Origin: Gossypium raimondii
Taxonomy: Eukaryota > Streptophyta > Magnoliopsida > Malvales > Malvaceae
Direction: 5' to 3'
NCBI RefSeq assembly: GCF_025698545.1
Contig: NC_068569.1
Coordinates: 16,120,001-16,184,000, forward strand
DNA length: 64,000 bases
Shown here piece by piece: positions 49,901 through 62,990 of the stretch. The notes under the pieces were generated by a model that saw nothing but the letters and a program-made list of their open reading frames with translations, had not been told where the DNA came from and ran no database searches. Numbering within the stretch: position 1 is the stretch's first letter; the number at the start of each line of letters is the position of its first letter. A program made the translations under genes and the position numbers.

Positions 49901-52829
49901 TCTTTATTTTCTTTGGGTTTTTTTAATGTATTAGTAAAATAATAACTTAATATCCTTTTTACCCGGACCAATAATAAACTTATTTTTGTTTATATTGTTT
50001 TGTCTTTTACTTCAATATTAATTTATAACCCATCAAAACCTCTATATATGTCTATCGTAAAAGTGCTTTTTTTTTAATTTTAATAAAAGATTTTAAATCA
50101 TTTAAAAGAAAATTTTACGAAATTTTTTGACTCCATTAATTATGGATGGGATAATAATCCTTTTAATGTTACTGCATTTTAAAAACACATGGCGTTATTC
50201 TATTAAAAAAATATATTAGCGCAAAATTTTCTTTGACTCGACATAATGTAGGAGTGAATAAAAGCATGGACGGTGCTATTAAGGGTAAAATGGGGGATAC
50301 AATAGAATAGGTGCAACAATAAGCGAGGAAAAAGCAAAACAGAGAATTACATTGATTTTGAGAAGGTGTCGAGGAAAATAATGAAGGATAAAAACAAAAA
50401 CATGAAAGAAACAAGAAACTTGTACATAAATTGACAATTGTGTACCTTAAATGCTGTATAGTATGCCATATATAGTTTTAACTCCTAACACAATAGTCTG
50501 TAACAAGCTTTCTCTTTGGGGGACTAGCTGTTGTTGGAAAACTTCAATTTCACCGTACAAATCAAAATTTCTTGATAGATATACTGTGATGCCAAGGTCC
50601 GGGCGCGTGAAGAACGTGCAATTAGAAATCCAAAGGACGATGCCCAAACTCAAAACGTTCGTATTTGTCTAAAACGCCAACCCACTAACCCAATCGTTTC
50701 AAATTTGTTTTTATAAAAAAATTATATGGGTACTTAGAAGGATATCATATGATTTTATTTTTTAAATATTCTTAAAAAACCTAGCTTATGACATGGATGA
50801 AAATTTTATGTAAATATTAAATGCATCTTTAGTTAAAATGATATTTAAGTTTAAATAATATGACCTCTACATAAATATAAAAAAATACATAATAATATTA
50901 TTCATTTTGTTACCCAGTTGAATGAATGTATTCGAGACATCAACTGACTTAGTGAATAGTATACTTGTAAAATTTTAAAAATATATAGAAATAAATTATG
51001 ATGATAATATAATAGTAATTAAAGAAAGAAAGAAAGATGATATTCCATTATTCCTCGGCGTCAACATGGTTTCATATCACGTGAGTGTAAACTTGTCTTG
51101 TCTACGTCTTTAACTCAAAAGCTCTTGTTTTATTCTTTCTTCAAATCCCCGTTTTATTTGCTGAATTGTCCCTTTAATTTATTCCGAAATTGTGGACCTC
51201 CCATGGCCTTTTCTTTAATCCCAGTTGCTTAGGAGGTCGATCAAACAAGATAACTAGAAAGGAAACAACAAAAGATTAGATATGTTTAAATGCTTTAATG
51301 ATTTGTTAATTGTTTTCGAAGCCCATGGTCAGCGCCTGATGCGCTCTAGATTCTCCGGGAAATGGAAATCTTTTGTTGCTTTCTTCTCCTTACTTTATTC
51401 TCTCTTTCTCAATGTATGTGTGTTTAAGCCTTTAACTCATTAAATAATTATAGGCTAACAGTGAGGGTAATATGAATATCCGGTCAACATGTCTCTCTAT
51501 GCCTCACTTGCAATGGTGTCAAATGCTTTGGGTTTTATTCCATATTCCATGTGTTTGTCTTATAACAACAATTAATTCCAACTCTCCTTTCTTTATTTCT
51601 TTTTTTATTCTATTCATCAAATCTTTCAAACTATATATATTTTTTGAAAATATATCATTTTCCCAGAACGACTACCCCCATTATCATAATCAAGAGGTTT
51701 AGGTTTTGCTGTTTGACAAATAGTTCTGGCATCGTCACAGATTCAGTACCATTTAAATTGATCTCACGGATTTATTTATTTATTTGCTTAATTGATATAT
51801 ATATATATATGGGTAGTTTTCAGCACCTTCTTCAAATGGTAGCTGTGATTTTATTTTCATTGTGGTACGTAGCTTTGATTTTATAATGTATAAATATATT
51901 TTAAATATAACGATGATGTTTATATGAAGAAACGATGGATGCAGTGCGAATCAAGAAAGAAACAGTCGACATATTAATTACCAAAATTATTTGCTGCAGG
52001 TAATTGCCTGTCTACTATTGATAGAAACAAAATTTAAACGGCCTAACCATAGCTTGTACCTAACCATGTCCCGAGATGCCACATACCCATGGATGGTCAT
52101 CCCTCACCAATTTGTAATTCACGTGCCATCCTAATCTAAACCCAATAATTAAACACTGAAGATTTAACAAAATAATAGGGTACGGTTTTTCTGTTGTTTA
52201 AAAGTGAAGAGAAGAGTCCAACATGAAAGACCAAAAAATATCTGCAACTCATGGAAAAACAGAGCTCCTTTTTGGTTTCATTCTTTTGATACTAACTACA
52301 GTGTCTTGAAGATTAAAAAAGATGTCTATTTCCAATTGGAAGAATATTAGCTTCTTCATGGTGATTCGTGAGATTAGGTTAAGAGGGCATGCATGTGTTG
52401 CTTTGAAATATGAACATATATTTATATAAATATCACCTTCTCCCACTCTTTATAGAGTAATTGTTGGGGGAGAGAATAGATAAAAGAGACAAAAGAGAAA
52501 GGAAGGAATCACCGAAATCAACGCCGTTTAGGCTGACGTGCACCACGACATTACATCACATATACAAGCAGAATATATATATAGAGAGAGCAGAATATAG
52601 AAACGCCCCGTTGCTGCCGCTGCCTGGCTCCCAAACCCACGTCCCTTCCGTTGCTTTCTTTAGAATTTTCGTCTGTCTTAATTTGTATCGCATTTGATGC
52701 CCTTGCATGTACAAATGAATAATGAAACACTACTGTAACTCTTTATTTATTTAACATCTTAATCACATGCCATAACACATTAATTTACTAACAACTAGAG
52801 TATAAGCCTCATTTCATATACATTACATG
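49901..52829. other. Intergenic region, no supported gene
   Basis: AT-rich sequence with scattered short open frames and an AT repeat near 51797-51811. The stretch 52450-52700 has a purine-rich run and a CGCCCCGTTGCTGCCGCTGCC segment, resembling a 5' leader, but no protein follows on the plus strand. Nothing recognisable elsewhere. Confidence 0.4.
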
Positions 52830-53072
52830 TAGTGGCGAAGTTAGAAAATTTTTAGGAGGCTGAAATTAAATTGTATATTTTTACGATAATAAAATACAAT
52901 TTTTCATTTTAATAGTCTATATCTTTATAATTTTTAAAAGATTAATCAAATTTTTAGCATTTTGAGGGATAAAATATAATTTTACCATTACTAATTTAAA
53001 ATTTTATAAATTATAAAGGGTTTAAATAAAAAATTCTATTTTAGGGGACCAAGGACCCTAGTTCCGCCACTA
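52830..53072. mobile_element. hAT-type MITE (243 bp) with exact 8-bp target duplication
   Basis: The ends are TAGTGGCGAAGTTAG at 52830 and CTAGTTCCGCCACTA finishing at 53072, imperfect inverted repeats. ATTACATG flanks both sides exactly (52822-52829, 53073-53080). The interior is AT-rich and non-coding. Confidence 0.93.
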
Positions 53073-53080
53073 ATTACATG

Positions 53081-55859
53081 CATGAATTATTATTTGGTAT
53101 ATTAATAAATTTTATAACAGACACAATGATTTAATTTTAATATTTTAAACATATATATATTTAGAATAAGTGAGATTGGTATTATAAATCAACAAAATAA
53201 GGGTTTTACGTAATACAAAAGCTGCGAAAAGAAAAAGAGTTAGCCAAAACTAATAAGTAAAAAGTTCAATAATTGATGAATGATGGTGTAAGAAATAAAA
53301 AAAGAGAGGAGGAAGGGTAGGCAAACTGTGTTTTTGTGTGTGTAAAGGAAAAAAGAGAGGGTTCCAAAGCAAAAGTAAAAAGAGTTTAGAGAAGAGAACA
53401 AAGTATTGATAAAGTCAAATAAATACTATTATACTCCTCCATTTACTAAGGCGAATGAAGTCAGACCCTACGCAACCCTAACACAAATCATTCATTTATT
53501 AATTTTAGCCGCTGTTGAAACCAGCTCAAACTAATAAAATAAGACTTGAAAACGATTTCCGACCTTGAGACTTGAAATCTTATCATTTTCTTACACATAT
53601 CTATTGTACATAGATTTGGATTCTGATCTTGGTGTTACTATCCTACACTAGAGCCCTCACTGATTGGTTTCGTCAACTATACCCACAGCTCAGCTTGGCC
53701 ATTCTCGATAACATCAAGATAGCGAAATAAAGTGCTGACTATATGATAACAGAAGAAACCAAAATTAATTTGATGATCATTTTTCTCAATGCTTACTGCA
53801 TGCTTTCGTCTGTTGAAACATCAGATGAATTTGAATTGGTTGCAGTAATTAATTTTGTGGTCTTAGGACAGTCGACGCTATGTGCTAAATAGAAAGTCAT
53901 GAATGTGAAAATGAAGCAATGGCCAAAATTAAAAAAAGAAGCATTGAAGACCATTCTATTCTGGTCATTTATGTGGGTGTCTCAATCTGTGTCATAAGAG
54001 GGACTTCATCGGGGGAAGTAGTGTGAGCTGAAGCCGATGGATGGATTCAAGATTCCTGGCCATTTGGCCAAACTAGAAACCTATCCTATCCCCCTTCTCT
54101 CTGCCACAATGAATGTTGAATAGTTGGACCAGAATGTCTGTTGAGCCAATCAAAGTTTTTCACTTATTTTATTATTACTACCACTATTATTATTTGTAAA
54201 ATGATGTATGTTTCGTTTTAAACCTTTTGATTTTTTTTTTCTTGAAAAACTAAACATCAATAACATTTTTCTTGAAAAATTAATGTTGTAGCCAATATTT
54301 TTATTAAAAAATAATTTGATTCTTTTGAAAAGATTAACAGTCAAATTTAGCTAAAAAGAAATAATTGACAAAAAACGTAAACATTGAGAACTAAATTTAT
54401 CATAGCATTTCTAAAAAATAAATGAGTGACTAAAATGAAAACTTATTAATGTTAGGTGAATAAATTGAGTGTACAATAACATCGAATTAATGAGGTGACC
54501 AAAATAAAAACTTATTAAAGTTGGATCACTAAAATGAAAACAGCCATTAATGGCAGTGTCAATTTGCACCTTTTTTTATTTTTGGTGCTCAAAATGAAAT
54601 TTTATAAAAATTGGAACACCAACTATGTAGTTTATTTTTTTATTAAAATAACAAAAAAATAAATAGAAGAAGAAGATGGTAACGACTCAGAATATATCAT
54701 GAACAGGAAAAAAACCCGATGGAGCCGAGCAATTAATCAAACAGAAAGGAAGGATGCATGCACGCAGCAAATGTAAGTGGTCACATTGTTAAAAAGAAGA
54801 AGAAAAAAACAACAGAAAGTGAAGAGATACTGTAAATTAGGTATGGCAGGCGGTGGTATATAATAGGGGTTATAAGTTTCTTACAGAACATGTCGAGTAT
54901 TTGCAAATTTTTATAATATTGAATTCAAACATGCAAATTAAGTTTTCAATTTTAACAGACAGCTATATTAATAGAATAAAAAGCAAAGAAAGTAGAAGAA
55001 GGATTGTTGTTTTGTACATCAGATGACCCACGTTTCAGGCAGCTCATGTGCCCGATATCAGTACTTTGTTGGGATTTAACAGTGGCCAATTGAAAATTCG
55101 ACCCATCTAACTTGAATGGAAATATTCTGTTGTTGGGTTTCATTTGTTTAGTGAAAACTTAATTGTCTTAAGAAAAGGGAATGGTGAAGGCTAAAATCAA
55201 ACGTAGTGAAAAATGAAAGATGACCTCATAGCATTTATTTAATTTAATTATCTTCTGAGGCCAATTGAAGGAAGTAATAAATTTGATTTTGTTATGGTGT
55301 TACCGGCAGGTACCTTGTCAACATTCTCGTGACACTGTCCTTTTTGGACCACATTTTATTTTAAATTGCTTATTTTGTTCCAAAAAACAAAAGCTTGATG
55401 TTTCCTTCCGTTTGTAATATGGTCAGAAAGTATGCTCTTTCTCCCCTTGTAAAATGTCAAAGTAGTCATTAATAGCATGTGAGAAAATTAAAGTGAGAAT
55501 GTCAACATCAAGCAATTAAAATTCTCTACATTTCACTTTCAGGAAGGAATAAAAACATCCCCCCATGATGTGTTTCAAAGTTGGTCCTTGAAAAGGAAAA
55601 ACTATTTATGAACATTTTCTATACCATATTCCTTTGTAAATTGAGATTAGAACAAATTAATTGTTTCTATATAGTAGACATTCTATACAATTTCTAAATG
55701 TCAAGTCTTTTGGAAATTCAATCTTTCTTAACTTATCTCTCTATAATATTTCATTGCTCCAATTTCCTTCTCCATATTTCCTTTCTTAAACATACAGCAT
55801 CGTTCAGCTTTTGGAGTTTCCACATTTTCAAAAATTGAAATAAGAGCCATATTTGAATG
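53081..55859. other. Intergenic region, no supported gene
   Basis: AT-rich. A diverged short repeat, GTGACCAAAATRAAAACTTATTA, recurs near 54434, 54496 and 54525. The 53530-53720 and 53990-54120 stretches are a little less AT-rich but give no recognisable protein. Confidence 0.4.
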
Positions 55860-56275
55860 TTTATATAAAGTACACGACGAGTATAAATACCCTCTTTAAC
55901 TTTTATTCTGATGGACTGAATATTTTTCATAAAAATTCGTAAAAAAGATGCGACGATTTTTTCTAGGAAAATCCCAACGAAAAATACATACTATTCCTTC
56001 CTTTCTATTCTATCGAATCGATCATAACCACTGCCTACATTTCAAAAAAATCATGCACCACAAATAGGAGCCAATAAAGAGGTCTGCGATCCTATAGAAA
56101 GACATCACGATTCCTTGTGGAAAGAAAACTATTTGCTGAGACGGAAATAAAAATATCAAATTCCTAATAAAAAGGGCTAGCAGAACTTGCTTGTTTTTTG
56201 AGATTCCACTATAAATTCTATCCATATAGATTATGACCGACAACTCATACATATTAGATCCAATTGCATTTTATT
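55860..56275 (-). pseudogene. ycf4: Nuclear copy of plastid DNA containing a decayed ycf4 fragment
   Basis: On the minus strand the frame from 56252 reads [19 protein letters not shown] and [16 protein letters not shown], the conserved core of the photosystem I assembly protein Ycf4, a chloroplast gene. Beyond a frame break near 56025 the text continues as Ycf4 ([19 protein letters not shown], then [10 protein letters not shown] after another disruption near 55920). The first membrane segment is partly deleted, and the start region is altered. No plastid rRNA, tRNA or neighbouring gene is visible, so this is a small, old nuclear insertion (NUPT), not assembled chloroplast DNA. The ends are approximate. 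Confidence 0.9.
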
Positions 56276-56806
56276 CAAATTGAGAGAATAACTAAAAAAA
56301 TTCGACTTTTCCGAAGTAACTCTCATCAACTAGTACTATTTAATTTCTGAATTATCATAATGTCTTTATTTTAACAAAATAATAGATATTATCTTTTATA
56401 TAAAGTCAAAATGATGCATAGATTTGAATTCTCTCTTTTTGGTTTTCTCGTCAATTTTGGTTCATCTCAAATCAAAATTTACACAGTAAATACTAAATAA
56501 TACAATACATAAAATTGTGTGGCATAGCTTAATCTTTTACCCCCCCAATTATCAAAGGTACCAAAACAGAGAAAAAGAATGACACGTTATGTTAATATTT
56601 TTAATGACGCAATTTTATTAGTTAAATTTAAATATCCATCTGCTATCTAGCCCAAAAGCCCAAATAGATGCTTCAAGGCGTATTCCAGGCTCGTAGTGTA
56701 ACGGGTTCTTTAGCGCCCCTTTCACAAAACAGATTCCTCGATCCAAATTTGTTCAAGAGACAAACAAAGCATCACCGGTTTGCGATCAGATTGAGACTCG
56801 CAAAAA
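56276..56806. promoter_or_regulatory. Upstream region and 5' leader of the TMEM147 gene
   Basis: AT-rich to about 56640, then less AT-rich over 56660-56806, as expected for a 5' leader. AGCCCAAAAGCCCA at about 56648 resembles the TGGGCC/AGCCCA elements common in plant housekeeping promoters. No clear TATA box is seen. Confidence 0.45.
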
Positions 56807-59128
56807 ATGACGATGTTCCACTTCTTCAACTGTGCGATACTCACCTTCGGTCCTCACGCCGTCTACTACTCCGCCACTCCCTTGTACGTTCCGCCTCCCT
56901 TTTTACTCGATTCTTTATCTGGTTTTCGGGTAATCTGTGATTTATTTCTTTTAATTATGTCTTTAATTTCTTAATTTTCCACGAAAGTGAGCTCTAATTA
57001 GAGAATTTAAACTTCGATCTGTTTGTTCAAACTAGGAAAATATTTTATCGAGGGAAATGATTCTGGTTTTTTAGGGAATAAAAATCTCTCTGCAATAAGA
57101 AAAAAATGAGCAAAATTAGTACTGGAAAAACGTTAAAAAGAGTATGATTAAAATGTTCGACGGCTATAGTTTGGAACTAATTAGATTTAGTAGAAAATTT
57201 GTACTGTTCTGTAGTTGATTTTTTGAGAATTTGGTTAGTTAAATTTGTTGAACGAAATTGTTATTTATCTACTAAATTATAGTATTGTATATATATATAT
57301 ATATATATATATCAGTTGACTTAATAGTGAATCATGTTTATGCAGATCAGAGTATGATACTCTTGGTACCTCTGTAAAAGCCGCTCTTGTTTATCTTGGA
57401 ACAGCTTTGGTGAAGGTCTGTCCAGCTTGTAAATATCTTTGTCGCTGAACTCTGTGCTAGATTTCAATCTTATTCGTGTTTATACCTAGTGTTTTTGATG
57501 GTTAATTTGTTTTGTTTCTTTATGGTGGCAGCTCGTTTGCCTTGCAACATTTTTGCAGGTGTCTGAGAATGATGGCTTTGATCCATACCAGGTATTTCCA
57601 TTTTCTAGTTTCAGAAATTGGAATTACATGGAGGAATGTAAAAATTGCTCTAGTTCTTCATGATTTCAAGTTTTTACTGTGGTTTGTGGCAGTTTGATTT
57701 TATTTACTTTTGTGGTTAGTTCGAAGATGATGTTATTAGCTAGAAAATAATGTGAAAACTTTTACTACTTTCTTGGCTGCATTTGCATATTGGTGCGTTA
57801 GAGATATCGGTTGTTATACCGCATGAGTCATTATAAATAATCTATATATTTCAAACTTATGGAGAAATTTGTTGGTTATACATTTCAGGAACTTTTGAAA
57901 GCACTGATTGGTTTTATAGATGTTGCTGGACTTTATTTTGCCTTAACACAGTTGACTCACAGGAACATCTCTCAAAATCATAAATTTCAAGCTGTTGGAC
58001 TTGGTGAGTGTGATTTTGACTCAAGTCCTTTAGGTTGAAATTCAGTGGTTCCCTTCCTGATACCCTCTCCCCCTTGCAAATAAAAATTAGAAAAAAGAAG
58101 CATAATTTTGCATTTGTGGTTTTTGACCCTTAAGTCTGTCACCATTCCTCGGATCATCTAAATTATTGGTGAGTTGAATTACTATGAGCAAGCTGTGATC
58201 TTTATAACAAACAAAATAAATATTATGGTATGAAAAAAATGTTCAGGCTATCCAAGATGCTTGAAATCGCTCGATATTGGTGAATGTTTAATGCTAGTTT
58301 TGCCAATTATGCAAGGGTTAGTTAATTGTCGAGGATCAAAATTTGAAATCTGTAATGATAGATGAAATTTTATATTTGAAAATGTGGAGATGAGTTTCAT
58401 TCAGAACATTTTGCTGGGTTCTTTTTTTCTTTCCCTGTTGATAGGATGGGCTTTTGCTGATTCTGTGCTACATAGATTGGCACCACTTTGGGTGGGAGCA
58501 AGGGGACTAGAATTCACTTGGGATTACATTCTGCAAGGCCTAGAAGCAAATGCAAATTTGGTATGTTTATTTCTTTAATGGTTCGAACATTGCTTTTTGG
58601 AACTTTTTTAGGCATTCTTCATTCTGCACAGTAGGTTTATTCGCAAATGTCTTTCCTAAATTAGAATAGTGATAGATATTAGAATTTGGTTTCTTTAATC
58701 AATTCCGAAATCACCACTTATAGCTCTCCTTATGGACATCTTTATCCATTTCTCATTTCAGGTGTTGAGTATATCTCTTGCAGCATTGGGATCTTTGATT
58801 TGGCTCAGAAAGAACAAGCCCAAGACTTTGATTCCCATAATATATGCATGCGCTGGAATTGTTGCAACCATGCCATCCATTACAAGGTCTGTTTTAACTT
58901 GTCACAACATCTACCCTCAATTTAACCCCTCCCGTGGACATCCTTAGATTATATAAATGGACTTTGCATTAAATTCTCAAGTGAAAATAATTTTCCTTTT
59001 ATAGCTACCTAAGGCGAGGATTGGGATGGCACTTTCCAAAGGTGGTAGGCTTTGAATTATTCACATCTTTGGTGATGGCTTTCATTAGTTGGCAATTGTT
59101 TTCTGCATGCCAAAGGCCCTATGTTTGA
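56807..59128 (+). CDS. TMEM147: Transmembrane protein 147 homologue (seven exons, 228 aa)
   Basis: A multi-pass ER membrane protein. In animals TMEM147 forms the BOS (back-of-Sec61) complex with nicalin and NOMO to help insert multi-pass proteins. Exons are 56807-56883, 57346-57415, 57532-57591, 57889-58003, 58445-58560, 58762-58886 and 59005-59128; every junction is GT-AG and the frame is continuous. The family signature WVGARGLEFTWDYI is in exon 5, preceded by GWAFADSVLHRLAPL. HFFNCAILTFGPH opens the protein, and SYLRRGLGWHFPKV and AFISWQLFSACQR close it. About seven hydrophobic segments are present. The nearby ATG at 56813 is a second possible start two codons later. Intact, with a length normal for plants. 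Confidence 0.95.
57286..57312. repeat. (AT)n microsatellite in TMEM147 intron 1
   Basis: About 26 bases of alternating AT, 34 bases before the exon 2 acceptor. AT-rich introns are usual in dicots. Confidence 0.85.
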
Positions 59129-60319
59129 GGAACAAAGTTGATGCCTTCTATGTCATCTGATGTTTGGAGCGATGCGATGCTCATTGCCTGTCAGTTCCTC
59201 TTTTTTCCCTCAGGCTGCTCTGTTGTCTCCTATGAAATTCCGGTTACCTTCTCGCTTTGTAGTTTAAAAGTTCGGTCATCGTTGGAACCATTTAACATGA
59301 TCGTTAGATTGTTAGATCTTTACCAAAGGCACAAAACTCAAATTGTGTACCTCTATGGAAGTAGAGAAATGACACTTGCGCCTCGCTTGGTTGATTTGAT
59401 TGGTTAGTATAATAACACAAGGAAAAGTTTATTCAATTAGCAAATGCTAAAATAGTTATCATCATATCAATTCTTAAATAATTCAATGTTTGATAAATAA
59501 AATTGTTGTAAAAAATAGTTGTAATAATTCTGTACCTCCATAAGTAAAGATATTTTATAAAAGTTGATTTTCAGGTCCGTTTTTCTTAAATATAGTCATT
59601 TTTTATGAAAATATTTTATAAAATAAAGCATAAACAAATTTCGGTACATAATTTTATAGGAATAATATATTTAAAAATGAAAGTTGCGATCATTCTTTTT
59701 AAAAAGAGATCTCATAAATTTCTAAATTATATCAATAAAAAATTATATTAGAATAAACGGAGGAAAAAAACGACAGTGAAGTTTATTTTTTGAGCCAAAA
59801 TAGAGTGGGAAACATAAAAATTAAATGAAGGTATTGAGTTGAATTTCACAACCAAACAAATGATTAGTGTAAAAAAAAGACATTACAATATTAATACCCA
59901 TACCAAGCAAACAAGGCTGCTGCAATCTTACCTTCACATGAAACGTAGCTGCTACGATCTTACCATTATATCATTAATGAAATGCAAGTAGACACGCATG
60001 TCAAGAGTTATGCCTCACTAGAGATTAGATAAAGAGGTGAGCTAAACAGCAATATGATTGATAATGAAACCACTCTAGCAACAAACCTCACAGAGATGGA
60101 AAAAGAGATCAATGGCAGAACAATAACCATCTAAAACATACATAAAATTACAACCAGATCAACTTTCCATCAGGCAGTAGTAGCAACACAGATTAACCAA
60201 CATTCTAAACTACAACTTCACAACATATCAAACATCCATAGCTTGACGTACCTAGAGATGATGCCATCACTAAACTGCTATTTCATTTCTGGCAGATTCT
60301 GAGAGTTAACTGCTGCGAT
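59129..60319. other. Convergent intergenic region between TMEM147 and the B3 gene
   Basis: Both flanking genes end here, so it holds two 3' UTRs. The TMEM147 side retains an open frame at 59138-59407 on the plus strand with no homology I recognise. The rest is AT-rich with nothing recognisable. Confidence 0.5.
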
Positions 60320-62107
60320 TTAGCAAGAGGCAGGGTGTGTTATGGTCAGAGGTACTGGTGCTTGAACTGCTGAGTCCAGAACCCGAATGATGATAACATC
60401 CAGGATGATAGGTTTTCCTCCTATATTGGAAGGCTCAAATACACACACATCATATTCTATTAAATTATTGTCATTCACAAAACACTTCCAACCACCAGAA
60501 AGCCCTCCACAATCACGATTTTTGTGATAATTATACCTGGTCCTCCATGTACGCTTGTTAATGCGTAGAATGATATCTGTGTTTTCTTTTAAGTGATGTT
60601 TAGCCGTCCAGGCAACAGGGATTGCCTGCATGTACCCAGACAATAAACAAGGTGGAGGTTTAACACCATCATCTAATTTTAATGCAGCAAAGGGGTATTT
60701 TTCTCAATCAAGTTCAGGGATGAAATTTACCATGTAAAACCGTCTCCATACATGCGTAGGCTTCATAACCACCATAAAACCATCTCTGGTTAATGCTTCC
60801 TGTGCCTTTGCAATGGCATTTGCTTTCTCGAATTGAGTCAAAGGCCCGTTATAACATGTAGGGTGAGGGCTAAAGTCACCTTCATCCATTATTGCACCAT
60901 CAAACTCTGAATCAGGGTTTAAGACACAGTAACAACATCACCCAATTTAGCTTTCTACCAAAGGCAATACTACTGCTTTTCATTTTGGTCATTAAAATGC
61001 ACATTCCTATCCAGAGTCTAACAACAAGACGCAACAAATGAACATCCAATAAATTACCAAGAAGTTCCAAAATTCTATGCAAAGACCATAATATTTTCAG
61101 TGTCGGGAAACTTAAGTTAAATTTACCGTGGAAAGCAAGTCTTATGTACAGAAAAAGTTTCTAGAAGTGCTTCTACCCTACCAGTTTCGAACCTCACTTC
61201 TCCAGGAAAAGTACAACGTTCTTTGCCTCCAAGGTGCCTAGCATAGATCGATTTAGTAGAAGAACCTGCATACCGCATCTTCTTATTAGTAGGTGCAGAG
61301 TTGATAGGTCCCCTTGATGGCGCTGTGCCAATGTCATTGTTAGTAGATTTCTCGGGACTGCTTTCAAGACCACACTGTGAAGATTTGTGCACAATTTCAT
61401 CAGGGTTCTCATCAATCTTTCGTTTATTTTGGTATCCATTCTCCGATTCCGGATGCACACACTTCCTCACAAAATAAGAAGATCCCTTCTCACACAAGCT
61501 CTGGCCCTCAAACATAAGAACATCAAAATGGGACAGCCCATTGTACTTGAAGATCAACAAGTCATTCTCTTCCAAAGAATGGTCTAGTACAAAATTTCTC
61601 CATCCATCGTTGAAGAACAAGGTATCACCATCTGCAGTCAGTCCTAGATCCCATATGATACCGCTAGGACCTTTAACAGTGACGGTTTCAGGAAGCTTTT
61701 TCCTAATATTCTTAGCGAATTTTTCTGGTATTTCCTGCAATACAAGGTGAGGTTCACTATCAAAGGTAAACGAGGCAACAATTCCAGAATTTTTTAGCAA
61801 AGAACAAACCAAAGAAAGGTACAATTGATTGCTAATACCTGCCTAACACCCCTCCACACATCTCTTTTAGGCCAAAATATAAAATGTGTTAAAAGACATG
61901 AATGAACTAGGGTACTGCAACCTCCTTGATTTCTTTGGGTTTCTGCTTCACTAAGCCACAATACAACAATAAAAAAGACAAAGCAAGGGAACTCACAAGC
62001 TGATGAAGAAAATCACCACGGAGAAATTGAGAGAAATGAATGCACTGAAAATGGGTCCAAAAGATTTCCTCTTCCCTGCTTCTACAATCCTCACTAGAAT
62101 CTCCCAT
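60320..62107 (-). CDS. REM16-like protein with two B3 DNA-binding domains (four exons; exon 2-3 join unresolved)
   Basis: A plant nuclear DNA-binding protein of the reproductive-meristem (REM) B3 group. Exon 1 (62107-61997) encodes MGDSSEDCRSREEEIFWTHF ... FSQFLRGDF. Exon 2 (61734 to about 61127) completes the first B3 domain (EIPEKFAKNIRKKLPETVTV, IWDLGL, GDTLFFNDGW, DLLIFKYNG) and a basic, serine-rich linker. Exon 3 (about 60906-60731) starts the second B3 (DGFMVVMKPTHVWRRFYM), and exon 4 (60625-60320) ends it (AIPVAWTAKHHLKENTDIIL ... GGWKCFVNDNN ... YDVCVFEP). Exons 1-2 and 3-4 join cleanly. The obvious exon 2 donor (61126) leaves two bases of a codon while exon 3 needs one, so either another donor or small exon is used or the gene has a one-base lesion. 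Close to REM16 by layout; target genes unknown. Confidence 0.8.
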
Positions 62108-62990
62108 TTGCTTGACCACACAGATCCACACCTAAAGACCGGGGTTTTTTTTTTTGGGAGGGGGGAAGGATAGGGGGATTGTGTTTATGGAATAAATGCT
62201 TTGCGTTTCAATTCATTGTTTCTGCACAGAAACAACGAAGAATCCAAAGGATGTAAAATGGGAAGGCAAAATGAGTCAGGAATCTAATGATCAGGAGACA
62301 ATCGTTTGGGTTTAGATGGAGAGGATTTTAGAGATGGATGAGCTGAGGCTGAAGACCAAAGGGAGTAGTTGAAAGGTTAAAAGTTTAGAGAAGAGACGTC
62401 TAAAAGGACGAGGCTTATTGGTTTCGGTTGAGGGGAGGGGAGGGGGGTGTCATCAGACTTCCCCAGCCAAAGTAGGTGCGGAGACTGAACTCTACGGTTT
62501 ATAGATGGGGGACTGGGCTAATGGGCTGCTTCCCGCTTGCATTATGTTTTGTCTCTGCTATCCATAAACTTTCCCCGTGAAAAAAATTTAACACTGAACC
62601 ATTTTTTATTTCTTAAATTTCCATCCTTACTTTATTAAAATATTATAAAATTCGTCATATTAAGAGTAGAATTGTATTTTATCTTATCTATTCAAAAATA
62701 AACAAATAAAAAACACACATTTGATAATCATATAACAAAAGGAAATTGTCATGAATTTAAATTTAATAAAAATTAACAGAAATAAAAACTAAACTTAAAC
62801 CAACTAAATTCTCAAAAATATATTTATAAAATACAATCTAAAACCTAGGAAAGTTATATCTTTGCTTGTTCATGATAGGTTTTTAATATATTAATATTAT
62901 TATGATATTATATGCAACTTTTATTTAAATACTTCTATTTTTTAAATTGTGTATTAGATTTTCTTTTAATTTTATAAAATGCTAAAATTA
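62108..62990. promoter_or_regulatory. Upstream region of the B3 gene, then AT-rich intergenic DNA
   Basis: Bases 62108-62560 are GC-richer and purine-rich on the plus strand (pyrimidine-rich on the gene strand), as for a 5' leader and proximal promoter. From 62590 the sequence becomes strongly AT-rich with no feature seen until the viral fragment. Confidence 0.45.
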
